Shown here: positions 42,985-54,252 of the stretch, in pieces
Numbering within the stretch: position 1 is the stretch's first letter
Layout: every line of letters starts with the position of its first letter
The notes under the pieces: generated by a model
The model's input: only the letters and a program-made list of their open reading frames with translations
Database searches by the model: none
What the model was told of the DNA's origin: nothing
Program-made: the position numbers and the translations under genes
From: Acheta domesticus
Lineage: Eukaryota; Arthropoda; Insecta; Orthoptera; Gryllidae
DNA: 64,000 nucleotides
Reading direction: 5' to 3'
Assembly: GCA_031308135.1 (NCBI GenBank)
Contig: JAHLJT010008756.1
Location: forward strand, 136,635,775-136,699,774

Positions 42985-44100
42985 ATTTAAAATTCCTGCT
43001 AATGTTGTGACGCAAACCTGTGCACTGATGCTCATTGGCTGAAGTCTGATACGATGCGCAGTGGTTCTCTCGTCTCTTTCCCCACCGTGAACGGGCTGTT
43101 GACGCCGGCTGAGTCGCTGTAGCCAACTCGAAATCTGGTTAGTGCTTCCCCGCGCGGCTTCGTGTCAGCGACGCCAGTGGAGCTCTGCAATTGCGAGGCG
43201 CTCGCCCCACGGAGCGAGGAGAAGCAAATTGACAGCGAGTTCGCTAGTTCCGGTAGAAATGGAATTACCATGATAATACGGCTTTTGCAAAAGTCTTGAT
43301 GTTGTGATGAGTTGCAAACTCAGTCAAATTGCGCTTTCTGATTCTAGAAAATGAGATGTAATACACAATTATTTTCCTTCTACTGCATTGTATAATGCTA
43401 TCTTTTGTTGGCTGCAACCAGTTGCTTAATGATAGTCCTTACGATATAGACGTTATTATGATACTGGTTCTTGGCCAATCACAGAGACGTTTACAAACCA
43501 AGTATTGACACTTCATTAATCATTCAGAATGATTAATGAAGTGTCAATTACTTCATTAGTAAAGATTTCGTTTCGTGTACGTTAGCAAAGGTTGTGTACG
43601 TTAAAATTACGTTTGAAATTATATTATGCTTGTCAGTTTTAATTTCTTTTATAATGAGTAATTTTTTCGTGAAATATTATTTAAAATGAATTGGATCGTA
43701 ATTTCACTTTGATCCCTTTTGACTAATGCAGTACTCCCTCGCAGGTGGACTGGTAACCATAGCCACCTTCGGCAGCATGCGAGGGTAGTGTTCAGGAGCT
43801 GTCCGCTAGGTGACCTTGGCTGAATCCTTCATGTCAACAACTAGGAAACGATGTAAAGTAAAAGTTTAACTTTTAAAAGTCGTAGAAAAGTACCGTATGA
43901 AAATAGATGTAATTGGTATTAATACATTCGTGTGAAGTTTACGATACTCGCTCGTATCGTTATATCACACTCGTGAAAAATTAATAACCATCATTACATC
44001 ATCGTTTCGTAATTAATTGAAATTCTCTTTTCAAGCAATAATTAAGAAGTGATTTACTATATTGCAAAAATTATATTAGGTTAAAATAAGTTGTTCCTGA
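42985..44100. other. No gene recognised; contains a perfect palindrome
   Basis: Mixed sequence outside the repeat arm; only the palindrome at 43505-43547 stands out. CCCTCGCA and TGCGAGGG at 43736-43786 form a second, short inverted pair. Confidence 0.45.
43505..43547. repeat. Perfect palindrome, 21-bp arms, 1-base spacer
   Basis: Left arm TTGACACTTCATTAATCATT plus C (43505-43525), single A at 43526, right arm its exact reverse complement (43527-43547). One further flanking pair (A43504/T43548) also matches. No nearby element explains it. Confidence 0.95.
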
Positions 44101-44452
44101 CAACGTAATCGGGTCATTTCATATCAAATCAGTTCAAGATTTTTTATAACTGTGTCCCTAAAGTACCTCTTAAAATATGTAAAATATCCGCTTATGAATG
44201 TTGTAGCAAATATAGTTTCCCATTTAGAATGATTTGAAGTTCGGAAGAATCGCGAAATAGCTGCGCGCATTACTAAACAAAAACTATATTATCTGTAAAA
44301 TGTTCATATATCACTTTAAAGCTTATAGAGGCTTTTTGACGCATTTTGAAGAAGCATATTTTTAAAAGTGTAAACAATTATCCAATACATAGTTTAAAAT
44401 TTATTTATAGGTAATGCATATTTTTAAAATTAGCGAAAAAATGTAGCCCTAT
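44101..44452. other. AT-rich stretch before the ribozyme-like motif
   Basis: It could be the body of the retroelement that ends in the motif below, but I recognise no coding or terminal sequence in it. Confidence 0.3.
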
Positions 44453-44494
44453 AGCCCTGAAGAAGACCACGATATGATGGTTGAAACGTCGGCT
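44453..44494 (+). ncRNA. Hammerhead-ribozyme-like motif
   Basis: Stem I AGCC (44453-44456) pairs with GGCT (44491-44494). The core box CUGAAGA (44457-44463) fits the hammerhead consensus CUGANGA. Stem II GACCA/TGGTT (44465-44469 with 44478-44482) is followed by GAAA (44483-44486), and GTC (44488-44490), a usual cleavage triplet, stands directly before the second half of stem I. Weak points: an unpaired A at 44464, and stem III reduced to adjacent C and G, which would need a dimer or be inactive. Minimal hammerheads of this form are known from Penelope-like elements and some SINEs. Confidence 0.45.
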
Positions 44495-44499
44495 CCTGA

Positions 44500-44675
44500 G
44501 CTTTGGTCGCGGTCACTCGATCATGTGTGGCAGTGTAGTGCATGCAAGTATGAGGGGAGGGGAAGGGTGAACGGAAGTTCGCGCGCGGTCCGCAGCCCGT
44601 TTGTGAAGGATCTACTCCGAAATCGCCGGGCACTGATGGTAGAAAACTGCCGATCATGGCTTGTACGAAGCACAC
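44500..44675 (-). mobile_element. SINE-A middle fragment
   Basis: On the minus strand it holds ATCGGCAGTTTTCTACCATC, GGACCGCGCGCGAAC and the ACTTGCATGCACTACACTGC block; both ends are missing. Confidence 0.6.
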
Positions 44676-44761
44676 TTGCGGGGCGGAGCCGTGGGACGAG
44701 GCGATGGAGCGCGGAGTGTGCGAGGTAGAGGGGCCTCCCAAATTTAAAAAAAAAAAAAAAA

Positions 44762-44920
44762 AAAAAAGTTTTAAAACATCGATATATTCGGGCGGATATA
44801 TCGACGATTTGCTTTCGATGTTGTTTTTTTTCAGATCGAAATATTTGTCTAGAAACGTCGATGTTTTCGAAGAATATTTTAATTATTTAAATAAAATTTC
44901 CAGTATCTATTTTATTTGTG
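44762..44920. repeat. AT-rich CATCGATGTT repeat
   Basis: ACATCGATATATTCGGGCGG, TTGCTTTCGATGTTG, TTTTCAGATCGAAATATTTG and CGATGTTTTCGAAGAATATT in the family order, preceded by a poly-A run at 44744-44766. Another short piece (CATCGATATTTTAAACATCG) is at 45211-45230. Confidence 0.55.
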
Positions 44921-45249
44921 GATTGCTCACAATAAATAGCCATTGAGAACTGTCATTGTTGTCGATCCACACGAAACTGTTTGCTATTCGCAACCTCTTT
45001 CCAGTGTTGTTACCTTTGTTTTTTATTATTGTTTCGTACGTGGTAATATCGTTGCACTGCAATTTGAACCTTGACTACATAGAAGAATGATTAGAAAATT
45101 AAGATAGCGGTCAAATTTAAGGCAGAATATATTTTAAACTAATATTGAAGTGTTATGTATCACATTAGAACCAGAACATTTTACTTCGAAATGTTTCATC
45201 ACATTTACAACATCGATATTTTAAACATCGACTTTTTTGTCGATGCACG

Positions 45250-46494
45250 CGCCTTCACGAACAGCGCGCGCCACTCACGGTGACGTTGTCCGCTAACGAT
45301 TTCTCGGCTGACCACGCACAATTACGTGGTTTGGCGGAACAGATCTAATGGCCTTTTTAGAAACAAAGACAATTTTATTTTTATTATTCTTATGATTCTT
45401 CTCAATGGGACCAATTCGCCTTTTCCTTCCAATAAAAGGTTGGAGTTCTGCCCTGAGGATAGGGGCTTCACAGCTCAAGTCTATTGTTATTATTACTATT
45501 TTTATTATTATTACTATGATTTTATTAATATTATCATTGTATTATAATTATTACATCGTCAGAATGTTTTTTGTTTCCTTGATTTTCGAATTTCGTTTCT
45601 TGTCACTTCGGAACGCCACTTGCAAGAAACTCTTATTTTCTAGAGAAGCTCGAAAAGTCTTTGTGGACCCTCAGTGTTTTATTTCTCAACAAATATACGA
45701 CACCTAATTTTCGAAATTACAAACGGCACCCGTCAGAAAACGGGACATTGTCATTTACTTCGTATTTTAATCCCAACGGGAGGTCGTGTTTTATTTTATA
45801 CAACACTTGTTTGTTTGCGAATAAAAAAAGGGGAAACTGTTAACATAAAACTTTACTTTTGTGATAAAGGTAAAAAAAAATCATCGAAATATCCAAATAT
45901 TTGAAATTATAAAACATTGATCATTGGAAGATCAAGTATTAAATAATAATTCATTTTCAAAGAAATGTAATTCTTTGTAAATTTTACAATAAAGCTATTG
46001 CTGTAAAACTAAGTTCTGATGAGCTGAACGCCAATGATTGTCGCAAAACGTGAAGCAAGCGTTTTTTGATTTTTCAATTTTGCGTTAGCGTGCAACACGA
46101 AAGCTATCGGGAATAGAAAAATGGAAACAATGTCGTAACAAATTTTGTGAGCTTCTTTTCCGATGACGTTACTTATTGGCCACGATGCTTTTTACTTTGC
46201 CGAGTGATATATGTAGTGTAGGGAAAGTTATGTAATGCTGGCCAACTTTTCGTTATGTGAGCGAAAAAAGCGTTTACTTCATACACGTATCACCGTTTTA
46301 ATTAAATATAACACTAATGCTTATACTCTAACTTTAACTTTTTTCACGTAGGTAAAAACGTTGTTTGTGTGCAATATCAGATTGCAGTATAAATTTTAAT
46401 TATTCTTTCAGTTAATTATGTTCGTAACAACAGCCGGTGCTTCGCGTTTTCTTCCGCTTGGTAGCAGAAACCTGACAAGTTCGCGCTCGGCTTG
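45250..46494. other. No gene recognised; TTA-rich tract at 45482-45550
   Basis: AT-rich sequence with an ATT/TTA low-complexity tract and a poly-A run at 45871-45879. The frames here are short and lack domain character. Confidence 0.45.
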
Positions 46495-46775
46495 CTTGTG
46501 CTTCGTTGAGGGACAGAGGGCGATTAGTCTTTCTTGCCCTTAAGAAGGAATATGTAAGTAGATGTAAGTTATGTAATCGTGTGCCGGAAAACTGTGAATT
46601 TCGGCAGAAATACTCATAATTGGATAAATCCTGTTCCTGAAAATGGGAGAAAAATCCTCTAACACGTGATGTAGACAGAATCCTTGTTTTGTGGGTCCTT
46701 AATACCGAAAGGTCGATTGAGGGCAAAACGTCTGTTCATCCGTTTGTTTGTCTGTCTGTAGTCAACGCTAGCGTT
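46495..46775 (+). repeat. Dispersed repeat D
   Basis: Contains AAGTTATGTAATCGTGTGCC, TTTCGGCAGAAATACTC, CTAACACGTGATGTAGACAG, TTGTTTTGTGGGTCCTTAAT and AAAACGTCTGTTCATCC, the clearest copy of this old family, followed by the perfect palindrome GTCAACGCTAGCGTTGAC. Confidence 0.55.
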
Positions 46776-47448
46776 GACATTAACCGTTCAGCGGATATTC
46801 TCCAGAATTGATTTTCCCGGTTCGATCTGAATGAACTCGAGGCTTTGAGTGTTTGAAACTGATATTTTCATTTTTGAGAGTACTTTTCATGAAGCGACCA
46901 TTGACGTTTTTAAGCGTTGGCCCGGGTTGGACCCATTCGACGCTTCTGTGGCATGGTACGATAGGCGGCGAGTTTACTCTGAAGATCCGAGTTCGGGTCT
47001 CGGAGCAGAAAAAAATGTTTACTGGTTGAAAACACTTTTGCAGGTTTAGGTAGCAGTATAATATAGCAGAAGCAGTTAGAAATAATGCGAGAAAATATGT
47101 GCTTTTGTGGCGTCATTACTTTTGACAGCTTCTAAAACAGTTGAACCTCCTTGTAAACCACATCACTCGGAGAAATATATTGTTCCGCCAACTAGATGCG
47201 CCTAACGCTGATATTAATGCCTCAGAATGTCAGTTCAGTGATCAGGGATGGTTTCGCGTGTTATTCCAAAATCGTAAATAAAGAGAAAGTTGCAAGAATT
47301 AATACAACTCGTGTCAGAACGCAGACAAAGATGCGTTGTGTGTGAATTAAGACATCGAACAGATGTAAACGGACACGCGATAAAAATAAATAAATGGACA
47401 AGGTCGTAAATATATTACCAAATTTCAAGATTTTGCATCGTTTACATA
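46776..47448. other. No feature recognised
   Basis: Mixed sequence without supportable signal. Confidence 0.45.
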
Positions 47449-47643
47449 GGTTGGTGATTAACAGTTGCGAATGGAAAGGAGTGTCGTTGACAGGTTGCGT
47501 ACTACTGAGCATGTGCTCCCGAGACACGAAAATAAACACTTGAAATTAATACTTATAAACGTAACCAAATCATATACTCGTATTGTATGAAGCAACAGCT
47601 TCAGAAGCACAACTGTCAATCACCAATTTATTTTAATCGGGCC
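47449..47643. mobile_element. Fold-back MITE, family F, truncated copy
   Basis: TTGGTGATTAACAGTTG at the left end and CAACTGTCAATCACCAA near the right end form the terminal inverted repeat; the outer GGTCCGATTAAAA part survives only on the right (TTTTAATCGGGCC). The interior is the reverse complement of the interior at 59902-60115 (CGAGACACGAAAATAAACAC, AACCAAATCATATACTC). Confidence 0.75.
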
Positions 47644-48013
47644 TTAATGACTGCTTCATTCTTCTACGTCTCCTCGCCAAACGTTCCCATGCGAGAAACG
47701 ATTAAACGTTTGCAGCGAATATACAATTTGGAATTCTTGAAATTTAATTACAGCGGATGCTTTTTTGCATGGAAGAAACTGGTCGTTCGTGACATAGTTC
47801 CTGCTGGCTTCTCTGCGTTCGCCTCGTGAGGGCGTTTCGGTGTCTCAGGGCTGAAGGACGCAATTGCGCACGCCGCCGTGTCATTGTTTGTCGGTGGACC
47901 GGGGCAGGAGACTCATCCTTTTTGTGGGCTTGCGTGCTCTCTCCGCGCACTTCCAATGTTGGAATAAAAAAAGGTCCAGTGGGACGTCGATTATTCGAAC
48001 TTTTTGGACCATT

Positions 48014-48075
48014 ATTCCATAATTGCATCTAACTTTTCCATAATTGCATTTAACTTTCCATAATTCCATTTAACT
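48014..48075. repeat. Tandem repeat, 20-bp unit, three copies
   Basis: Units TTCCATAATTGCATTTAACT with minor changes, ending at the sequence ATTTAACTAAGTG. Confidence 0.9.
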
Positions 48076-48170
48076 AAGTGATGTGAAGTGTGGTGAAGTG
48101 CTGGTTAGTGTAATCCAATGCAAAACAGTGTAGTGCAGTGCAGTGCAGTGAAGTGTAGTGAACGTGATAA
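48076..48170. repeat. Degenerate GTGAA/GTAGT/GCAGT array
   Basis: Short GTG-containing pentamers (AGTGTAGTGCAGTGCAGTGC and relatives) directly downstream of the 20-mer array. Confidence 0.8.
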
Positions 48171-49341
48171 ATGCCTTTTTTTCAATCTAATTTAGCCAAT
48201 AGCTATGTATCGCGTACCGATTTTTATTATCACTAACATATAATTGTCGTATATCATAGTAGAGTTTAAATAATTGTTATAACACTTAATATTAGCGATA
48301 GTATTATTATTGCATTTTATTGTATTGTATCGTTTTGTAATTTTTTATCTTGTTATTATTATTATAATAATTATTGTTAATCAACTGCCACCGGGTCATA
48401 CTCAATTGCAGTTCAAATAGAGGAAATGTATGTATAATTCGGATAAACGAACATAATGTCTACATAGGCTACCGTTGCACTAAAAGGCGGTGGAGTTTCT
48501 GCCAACAATGAACATTCCCAGTCAGTGACAGCTGTTAAGCATTTACGATCGGTTGTTTGACATTGTGCCGTTAGTTCTCTTGCACTTAAAGGCGGTGAAA
48601 AGCGTTTTTTTGCTAATAATAAACTTTCCGAATTCTTAAGCATTTATTGTAGGATTTGTCAAATTTTATTGAAGACAGATGATTGACTATTGCACAGAAT
48701 CTCGTTAATATTTTATTACTGTCAATCATATCCGATATCATTCTCAGCATTCAATATTACAAAAGAAAGTGAAAAAATATGTAAGTATACGGCACCTAAT
48801 TAAAAATAATTATTCAGAGAAAATATGAGTTCGGATATTTGACGTTTCAGATGATTGACGTTCAGATAATGGACGTCCCACTCTAACATCATTTACACCA
48901 CTTTCCGTCTGAATGCGAGTGAGACGATAAGTTCTTGGGAATTAGTTTCGTTGTTAATAAGAGCACGGGTGTTCGTCCAGTTGTGCATCAGGATTGTTCA
49001 TTTACGAAAATGCATATATACTTGGTTGATATTATTTGTAATGCATCTCAGCAAGTGTTGAGAAACTTCCTCCTTATCACGTCTTTTGTGATGCAATGCC
49101 TATTATGTTATTCAGTCGCAGGTTTCGTGCTAAACATATAATGCTGTAGTGTATACTCTTCATTCAAATATTGTAGAATTATACTAATTTTAAGTTCAAA
49201 CGAAAGTACTGTGAAGTCAATTTCGTTTATTTTCATTAAAATAGTGCGTACACGCTGAATTTTCTTCGTTGGCATTCGTATTTTGAGAAGTATTTTAAGA
49301 TGTTTCATAGAAAATGTCTTGTTTTTTTAGTTTCATATTAC
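48171..49341. other. No gene recognised
   Basis: AT-rich sequence. Two similar blocks near 48480-48525 and 48585-48635 (CACTAAAAGGCGGTG.../CACTTAAAGGCGGTG...) suggest an old local duplication. Confidence 0.45.
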
Positions 49342-49720
49342 CGGCCTGGGTGGTTCAGAGCATCAACTGATGTCATTGCAGTGCCTCAATCCGGAGGGTC
49401 TTAGGGTTCAAATCCGACGGTGGCAGTTTCGACAGGCTACATAGTTACGGCGAATTTAGTCGCTGTCCGGTGTCGCCGGCTGCTCTGAACGGCGGTAATT
49501 TCTTCGATCAAAACCAGGCGAAGTCGAAGCAGAACCCTAACAAACGGGCCAAGGACACTCATGACCTTTCCTTCCTCTTCCTTGACCTATCCTCACACTT
49601 TACTTCCACACTCACTCACATGCACTAAATTATCACACTTGTAGGAAGCTTAGAGCTTGTCCGAGTCGGAGCAGTGTCCCGCTGGTGGGAGAGACCTGCA
49701 TCAGGTGGCGCGGGGAGATT
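49342..49720 (+). mobile_element. SINE-A copy with good B box
   Basis: Head GGGTGGTTCAGAGCATCAAC, B-box region TTAGGGTTCAAATCCGACGG, then GTCGCTGTCCGG, CCGGCTGCTCTGAACGGCGG, CCTTTCCTTCCTCTTCCTTG and GAAGCTTAGAGCTTGTCCGA. Breaks off in the GGGAGAGACCTG block. Confidence 0.82.
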
Positions 49721-49814
49721 GTTCCAGTTTGTCTGTCGCGGCTCACAGACGCCATCCCATCAGATGCTCTAGCGAGAAACGCGTCCGAAGTCTCGTGTGT
49801 TAAGGGACCAACAA

Positions 49815-50303
49815 AGGTGGTTCAGGGCATCAGCGATGTCACTGCACTCCCTCTGACCGTTTGGTCGTGGGATTCGAGTCCCCGTCGGTGGGAAGATTGT
49901 AGACACTAGCTAGGTCGAATTCAATTGCTATCTGGAGGAGAATTCTAGAGACCGGCTGCTCTGATCGGTAGTTTCCCGTGGTTTCTCCGATCAACACCAG
50001 GTGAGTGCCAGAGCAGCCCTAACAAACTGAGCACACGCGATATTTTTCTTCTTTTCCTTTCCTCCCCCCCCTTAATCACTCAGTTACACTCACGTGCATT
50101 ACTCTGCCAGGAGACCAGTCGGGCGCTCAGTGCTGATGCCCCGCTGATGCGGAATATCTTGTTGACGAAAATACCGCTAGCCGTTGTGTAGGTTGGCGCC
50201 GGATCTCAGTGTCCAGCGGGGAAGGTCGCCGCCGCCTCCCACGCACTACACGTGCGCGACTAATGACCTTTGCAGATGACGCACCCGGAATCGGTAGTCA
50301 ATG
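49815..50303 (+). mobile_element. SINE-A, near full length
   Basis: Head AAGGTGGTTCAGGGCATCAG, B-box region TGGGATTCGAGTCCCCGTCG, GCTAGGTCGAATTCAATTGC, GGTAGTTTCCCGTGGTTTCT, the CTTTCCTCC block, GGCGCCGGATCTCAGTGTCC and the end at GACGCACCCGGAATCGG. It follows the previous copy in tandem and runs close to the GC array. Confidence 0.85.
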
Positions 50304-50389
50304 GACTAACTTTATATATGTCAGTTGCATTGAGAATCAAAGGTGCGATCGCCGGTGCTTCCTCGGCGGCCGGACAGCGAGGCGGCGAC

Positions 50390-50890
50390 GGCGTCTGCAG
50401 CCGCGACCGGTTCCTCCTTCCCCCTGCCCCCGCCCAAACCTCCGCCCGCTCCTCCGCCTCGGCCCGCGCCCCCGCCTCCATCCCCGCCCCTGCCTCTGCT
50501 TCCGCCCCCGCCTCCGCCCCCGCCAGTGCCCCCGCCAGTGCCCCGTCACTTGCCTCCGCCCCAGCCTCCGCCACGGCCCGCGCCCTGCCACTGCCTCCGC
50601 CTCCAACCCCGCCCCTGCCTCTGCCCCGCCCGCGCCTCCCTCCCGCCCGCGTCACCGCATCCTCCGCCCCTGTCCCTGCCTCTGCCTCCGCTCCCGCCTC
50701 GGCCCCCGCCTGCGCTTCCGCCCTCCGCCTCCGCCCCCGCCTCCACCCCCTGCTCCCGCCTCCGCCCCCGCCTCCGCCCCGGTCTCCGCCCCGCCTCCGC
50801 CCCGCCTCCGCCCGCGCACCCGCTCCCGCCCCTGCCTCCGCCTCCATCCCCGCCCCTGCCTCCGCCCCAGCCTCCGCCCTGTGCCCTTTC
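50390..50890. repeat. CpG-rich imperfect minisatellite
   Basis: Degenerate CCGCCCCTGCCTCCG / CCCGCCTCCGCCCC units. Long frames on both strands are compositional artefacts. It begins about 90 bases after the end of a SINE-A copy. Confidence 0.93.
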
Positions 50891-51365
50891 GCCCTGCGTG
50901 TGGCAAGAGGGCGCGCCGCCGTAGAAAGTCGTGAGGGAGGCGCTCCTTACAATAAGATTAATGCCGCGCGCGCTCAGGGCCGTTACGTCAGCACCCCTCT
51001 CCCACCCCACCCCCCGCTCCCTCACGGTGGCCATGACACCGTTGGTCCAGCGGCCGAAGGGGCGAGCGGGCGAGCGGGCGAAGCGGGCGGGCCGCGCAGG
51101 AGAGCGCTGGGCGCTCGCTCAACCCACGTGATTCCCTGGACGACGATTGCGACGTCCCGCATTGTTAACCGGCCGTCGATTTTCCATGGATTCATACGGG
51201 CGACAGGCAAATTCCTTCTCGAGAGCGTAAAAAGGGACTTATTCTCATTCAATTCGTCCTGGAGAAGCGCATTGTCGTTCCGGAGCAAGGTCGCCGAATG
51301 GCAGGTCGAGAACGCTGGCACCTGTCCCTAGAAGACGTTCGTCTCCCGCGCAGAAGTATTGCTGA
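50891..51365. other. CpG-rich flank without recognised gene
   Basis: GC-rich sequence with GGGCGAGCGGGCGAGCGGGC near 51059. A promoter-like CpG island cannot be excluded, but there is no coding exon evidence. Confidence 0.35.
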
Positions 51366-51552
51366 CCACCGAGCGAAGTGGCTCAGTGCGTTGGCGCGCT
51401 TGATTCGCAGTCGGGAAATCGGGGTTCGATTCCCAGGACCGAGGGTTTCCAAAAGCCCACGAACCTATCTCCCACCTCCCACTACCGCACCTACCGCCTC
51501 CCACCATCATCCTAGTCCTTCACCTCTCACCATTATCCTATCACCTCGTATT

Positions 51553-51560
<8 letters not shown>
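51366..51560 (+). mobile_element. tRNA-derived SINE-like sequence
   Basis: GAAGTGGCTCAGTGCGTTGG (A box), an anticodon-arm-like CTTGA-TTCGCAG-TCGGG and a perfect B box GGTTCGATTCC at 51422-51432. The 5' and 3' acceptor strands do not pair, so it is not an intact tRNA gene. A CCA-type low-complexity body leads to an AAT microsatellite. Confidence 0.6.
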
Positions 51561-51599
<39 letters not shown>

Positions 51600-51741
51600 T
51601 TTATTTGGAACAGCCCACATTTTACGCAAAGAATTGTAGAGGTACCGACAGTGCCCAGATCTGCTCCTTAGGTAGCTGGTTGCAACCTGGAGTAGATTTT
51701 ATTTGCAGCCGACGCATAACATCTTTAGTCGTGATGTAGTG

Positions 51742-51799
<58 letters not shown>

Positions 51800-51800
51800 C
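51557..51800 (+). mobile_element. Non-LTR retrotransposon 3' end between two (AAT)n runs
   Basis: The stop-proximal CACATTTTACGCAAAGAATTGTAG, the shared 3' UTR and a long AAT tail (51744-51800). A further AAT run at 51557-51600 precedes it and another lies at 51908-51957, suggesting serial insertion into TAA-type tails. Confidence 0.75.
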
Positions 51801-51908
51801 TCATGCCTAATACATGTAATCCTACTTCGACATCGAAAAGGACCGTTTCTTGGCAAGAGACCGTACGGTTACCTCAATCCTGAAATTTTACCCAGAGACA
51901 GAACTGTG

Positions 51909-51958
<50 letters not shown>

Positions 51959-51959
51959 T

Positions 51960-52981
51960 ATAATAATTCACAGCGGGGAGAAAGTTGCTCGCGCCCGTGG
52001 TCTACCACACGTGTCCCCTGGGTAACGCTAAATGATCAACAGTGATTGGCCACCTACGCCCTGGACCACTGTCAGCGCTTCACCGAATTACTACATGCCA
52101 AGAGTGGGCGTTGAAATAAACAAATAAAGAAATAAAGAAGTAAATAAAGCATTTACTGCCTCCGGTTGCGAAAGCCTGACCAATACGTCAGATACTGTTT
52201 TCTTTATCACCAGTATACCAAAAGTGGCGCATCCAAGCGCGTGTGTGGGTGTTTGGGAGGGGGGGGGCTCTTACCTGTACTAGTCCGCGCGACTTTTCTT
52301 GACGTCTGAGCTCCCTGGAGCCAGCACGACTCGGCTCGGACTGGTGAAAACCTTGGTTTCACTGGGAACGGCACGGCAAGATTACTAGGGGTGCCTACCG
52401 CTGCTCCCGAATGAATTCATGTCTCACGTTTTTGCTGTTCCTTACTGTGCCGTACGCTTTTATCTGCTATTTTATGCCACGTAAAGAAACTAGAATAATA
52501 CTGAAAAAAGACGAGGTAGTGAAATCGCAGTAGATAAAATACATAATAAATATAACTGAGAATGCAAGCAATTATTCCAATTATTCCGAAGATAATTAAG
52601 TAACTAATAACAAATCTAATTAATAGGCAATATTATCATTCTCTTTTCTCTTGTGGATTGCTATTTATTACTTGATTATTCGTTCTAACTTATCTCTTAT
52701 AACGCCCTGTTATATTGAGAGCTAAAAAGGCGCGAATAATGTTACAGTTGGCAACACGCGTCTGATGTGTCGTAGGCAGATGTTATCGAAGCTTGTGAGA
52801 AGTGATGATCCGATGGGATTTAAAAACCACTTAAAATTATTGTGAGTGCCAACGGTATTTTTCCACCTAGGCGGCCGTCGTTAACATTGCAGCCTCTAAA
52901 TGTGGAAATTGTGTCGGACAATAAGAGTCAGTACAATAACGAACATTATATTTAATTAATACGATACTCTTTCTGTTTCAG
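51960..52981. other. No gene recognised; ends in a strong splice-acceptor motif
   Basis: Mixed sequence. The last 20 bases (ACTCTTTCTGTTTCAG) form an acceptor-like polypyrimidine tract. Confidence 0.4.
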
Positions 52982-53027
52982 GTATGTTCTACTTCAAATG
53001 CGTGTATCCTACGATAAAAACAGAATG
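52982..53027 (+). promoter_or_regulatory. Candidate recursive splice site or 46-base micro-exon
   Basis: CTTTCTGTTTCAG joins directly to GTATGT, that is, acceptor and donor are back to back, as at ratchet points of long introns. A second donor, GTGAGT, begins at 53028. Read as an exon, the 46 bases contain an open frame beginning ATGTTCTACTTCAAATGC. No gene is identified on this strand. Confidence 0.3.
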
Positions 53028-53029
53028 GT

Positions 53030-54252
53030 GAGTTAAATCTTAATTTATGTAATAATATGGTTTCGTTTGCTCTTGTAACTATTTTATCAAGTACCACTTT
53101 ACAAAAATACAGTATTTTAATGGTGGCGGAAAAAGTTTGATAAATCGTCGGTGCACAAGAAAAGTGACGAATAAAACTAGTGGTGCTACAGAACAGCACA
53201 GACTTAGTCATACTTTTTATTTTTGTACTATCTTTTGATCTGAGCTGGTTCTTCGGACTTGGCCAGCTGCCATCTATCGCTGCCCAAAGTACACTGTTTT
53301 GACGTTTTCCCCAATTTTCAGGTTCTTAATAGTAGAACTGAAATATTACTTTAAGAATTATTATAGATGAGTAAAACCTCGTTCCACAAGGAAATTTTCG
53401 TTGAAAACGTTGTAGCCGTTTTTGAGAAAATGTCGTTTCAGCGTAACTGTAAATGCGAAATTTGACGCTCTTTTTCACAGAAATCGTTTGAGTTTTTGAA
53501 ACACTTTATTGGAAGTTTTTTAAATCATTTCAAACAGATATTTGCGTTTATTATTTTCAGATGCAAGTAAAACATTTTGGAAGATGTGTTTAGAATGTCT
53601 TTGTTTCTAAATTTTGTTACTTGCGTAATAACGTTCCCAAAAGGGTCCGGCATGTCTCACTGCGGGCTGTATTTCAAGCGACCAACATGATTCCAGATTT
53701 TTGAGTTTTGATGACAAAGATAATGAAAAGATCCGTGAAAGGCATACCGCCAACTCGGAAGAGAATTTTATTATATATGTCAATAAAATATTTGATGCTG
53801 TAAAGGTGCATCGTTACTTTGGAGATAATGTTCGGTGTTTTTGTTGCCAACTACTGCGAAGTGAAATCCTCGCCTGGAAATGCCATATGGAGATGTTATT
53901 GGCATTTTCAGCTGGAGCAAAGGTGCTGTGCAGTTCGGCTTTCTCCTTTGCAGCCTTCAACGGAATTCCCTTCACTTCTCTCCTTGTTCGGCCGCTTTTT
54001 GGAACAGCGTCAGATCAGATTGATCACGAAGAGTTTTGCGAGCGAAATAAAATATTTCCTTCAGGGAAGGCAGAGAAGTTAAAATGAATATGAACTGACA
54101 CACTTATGTTAGTACTACTTACGTTAAAACAAGTTAAATCACAATCGGTACATACTGTAAGAATCGTGAACGTTCGGTTTGTACTAGATTCATGTGCATT
54201 GTTCTCTATAATTTTACCCTGATTGAATATCACGACTGTGAATTTATTAATA
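53030..54252. other. No gene recognised
   Basis: An open stretch on the plus strand (53701-54087) lacks an early ATG and has no recognised domain. The rest is AT-rich. Confidence 0.4.

Noticed and set aside
48005..48170. CRISPR-like array
   Set aside because: The 20-base units are contiguous, without spacers, and the sequence is eukaryotic in character.
50270..51331. 353-codon plus-strand frame and several overlapping minus-strand frames
   Set aside because: Made by the CCGCC-type array and its CpG-rich flank; the first part is SINE-A sequence.
51366..51445. A functional tRNA gene with anticodon-like CGC
   Set aside because: A and B boxes are good, but the acceptor strands do not pair and a SINE-like low-complexity body follows.
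53701..54087. 128-codon plus-strand frame
   Set aside because: No early ATG, no domain recognised, no flanking splice sites that I could support.
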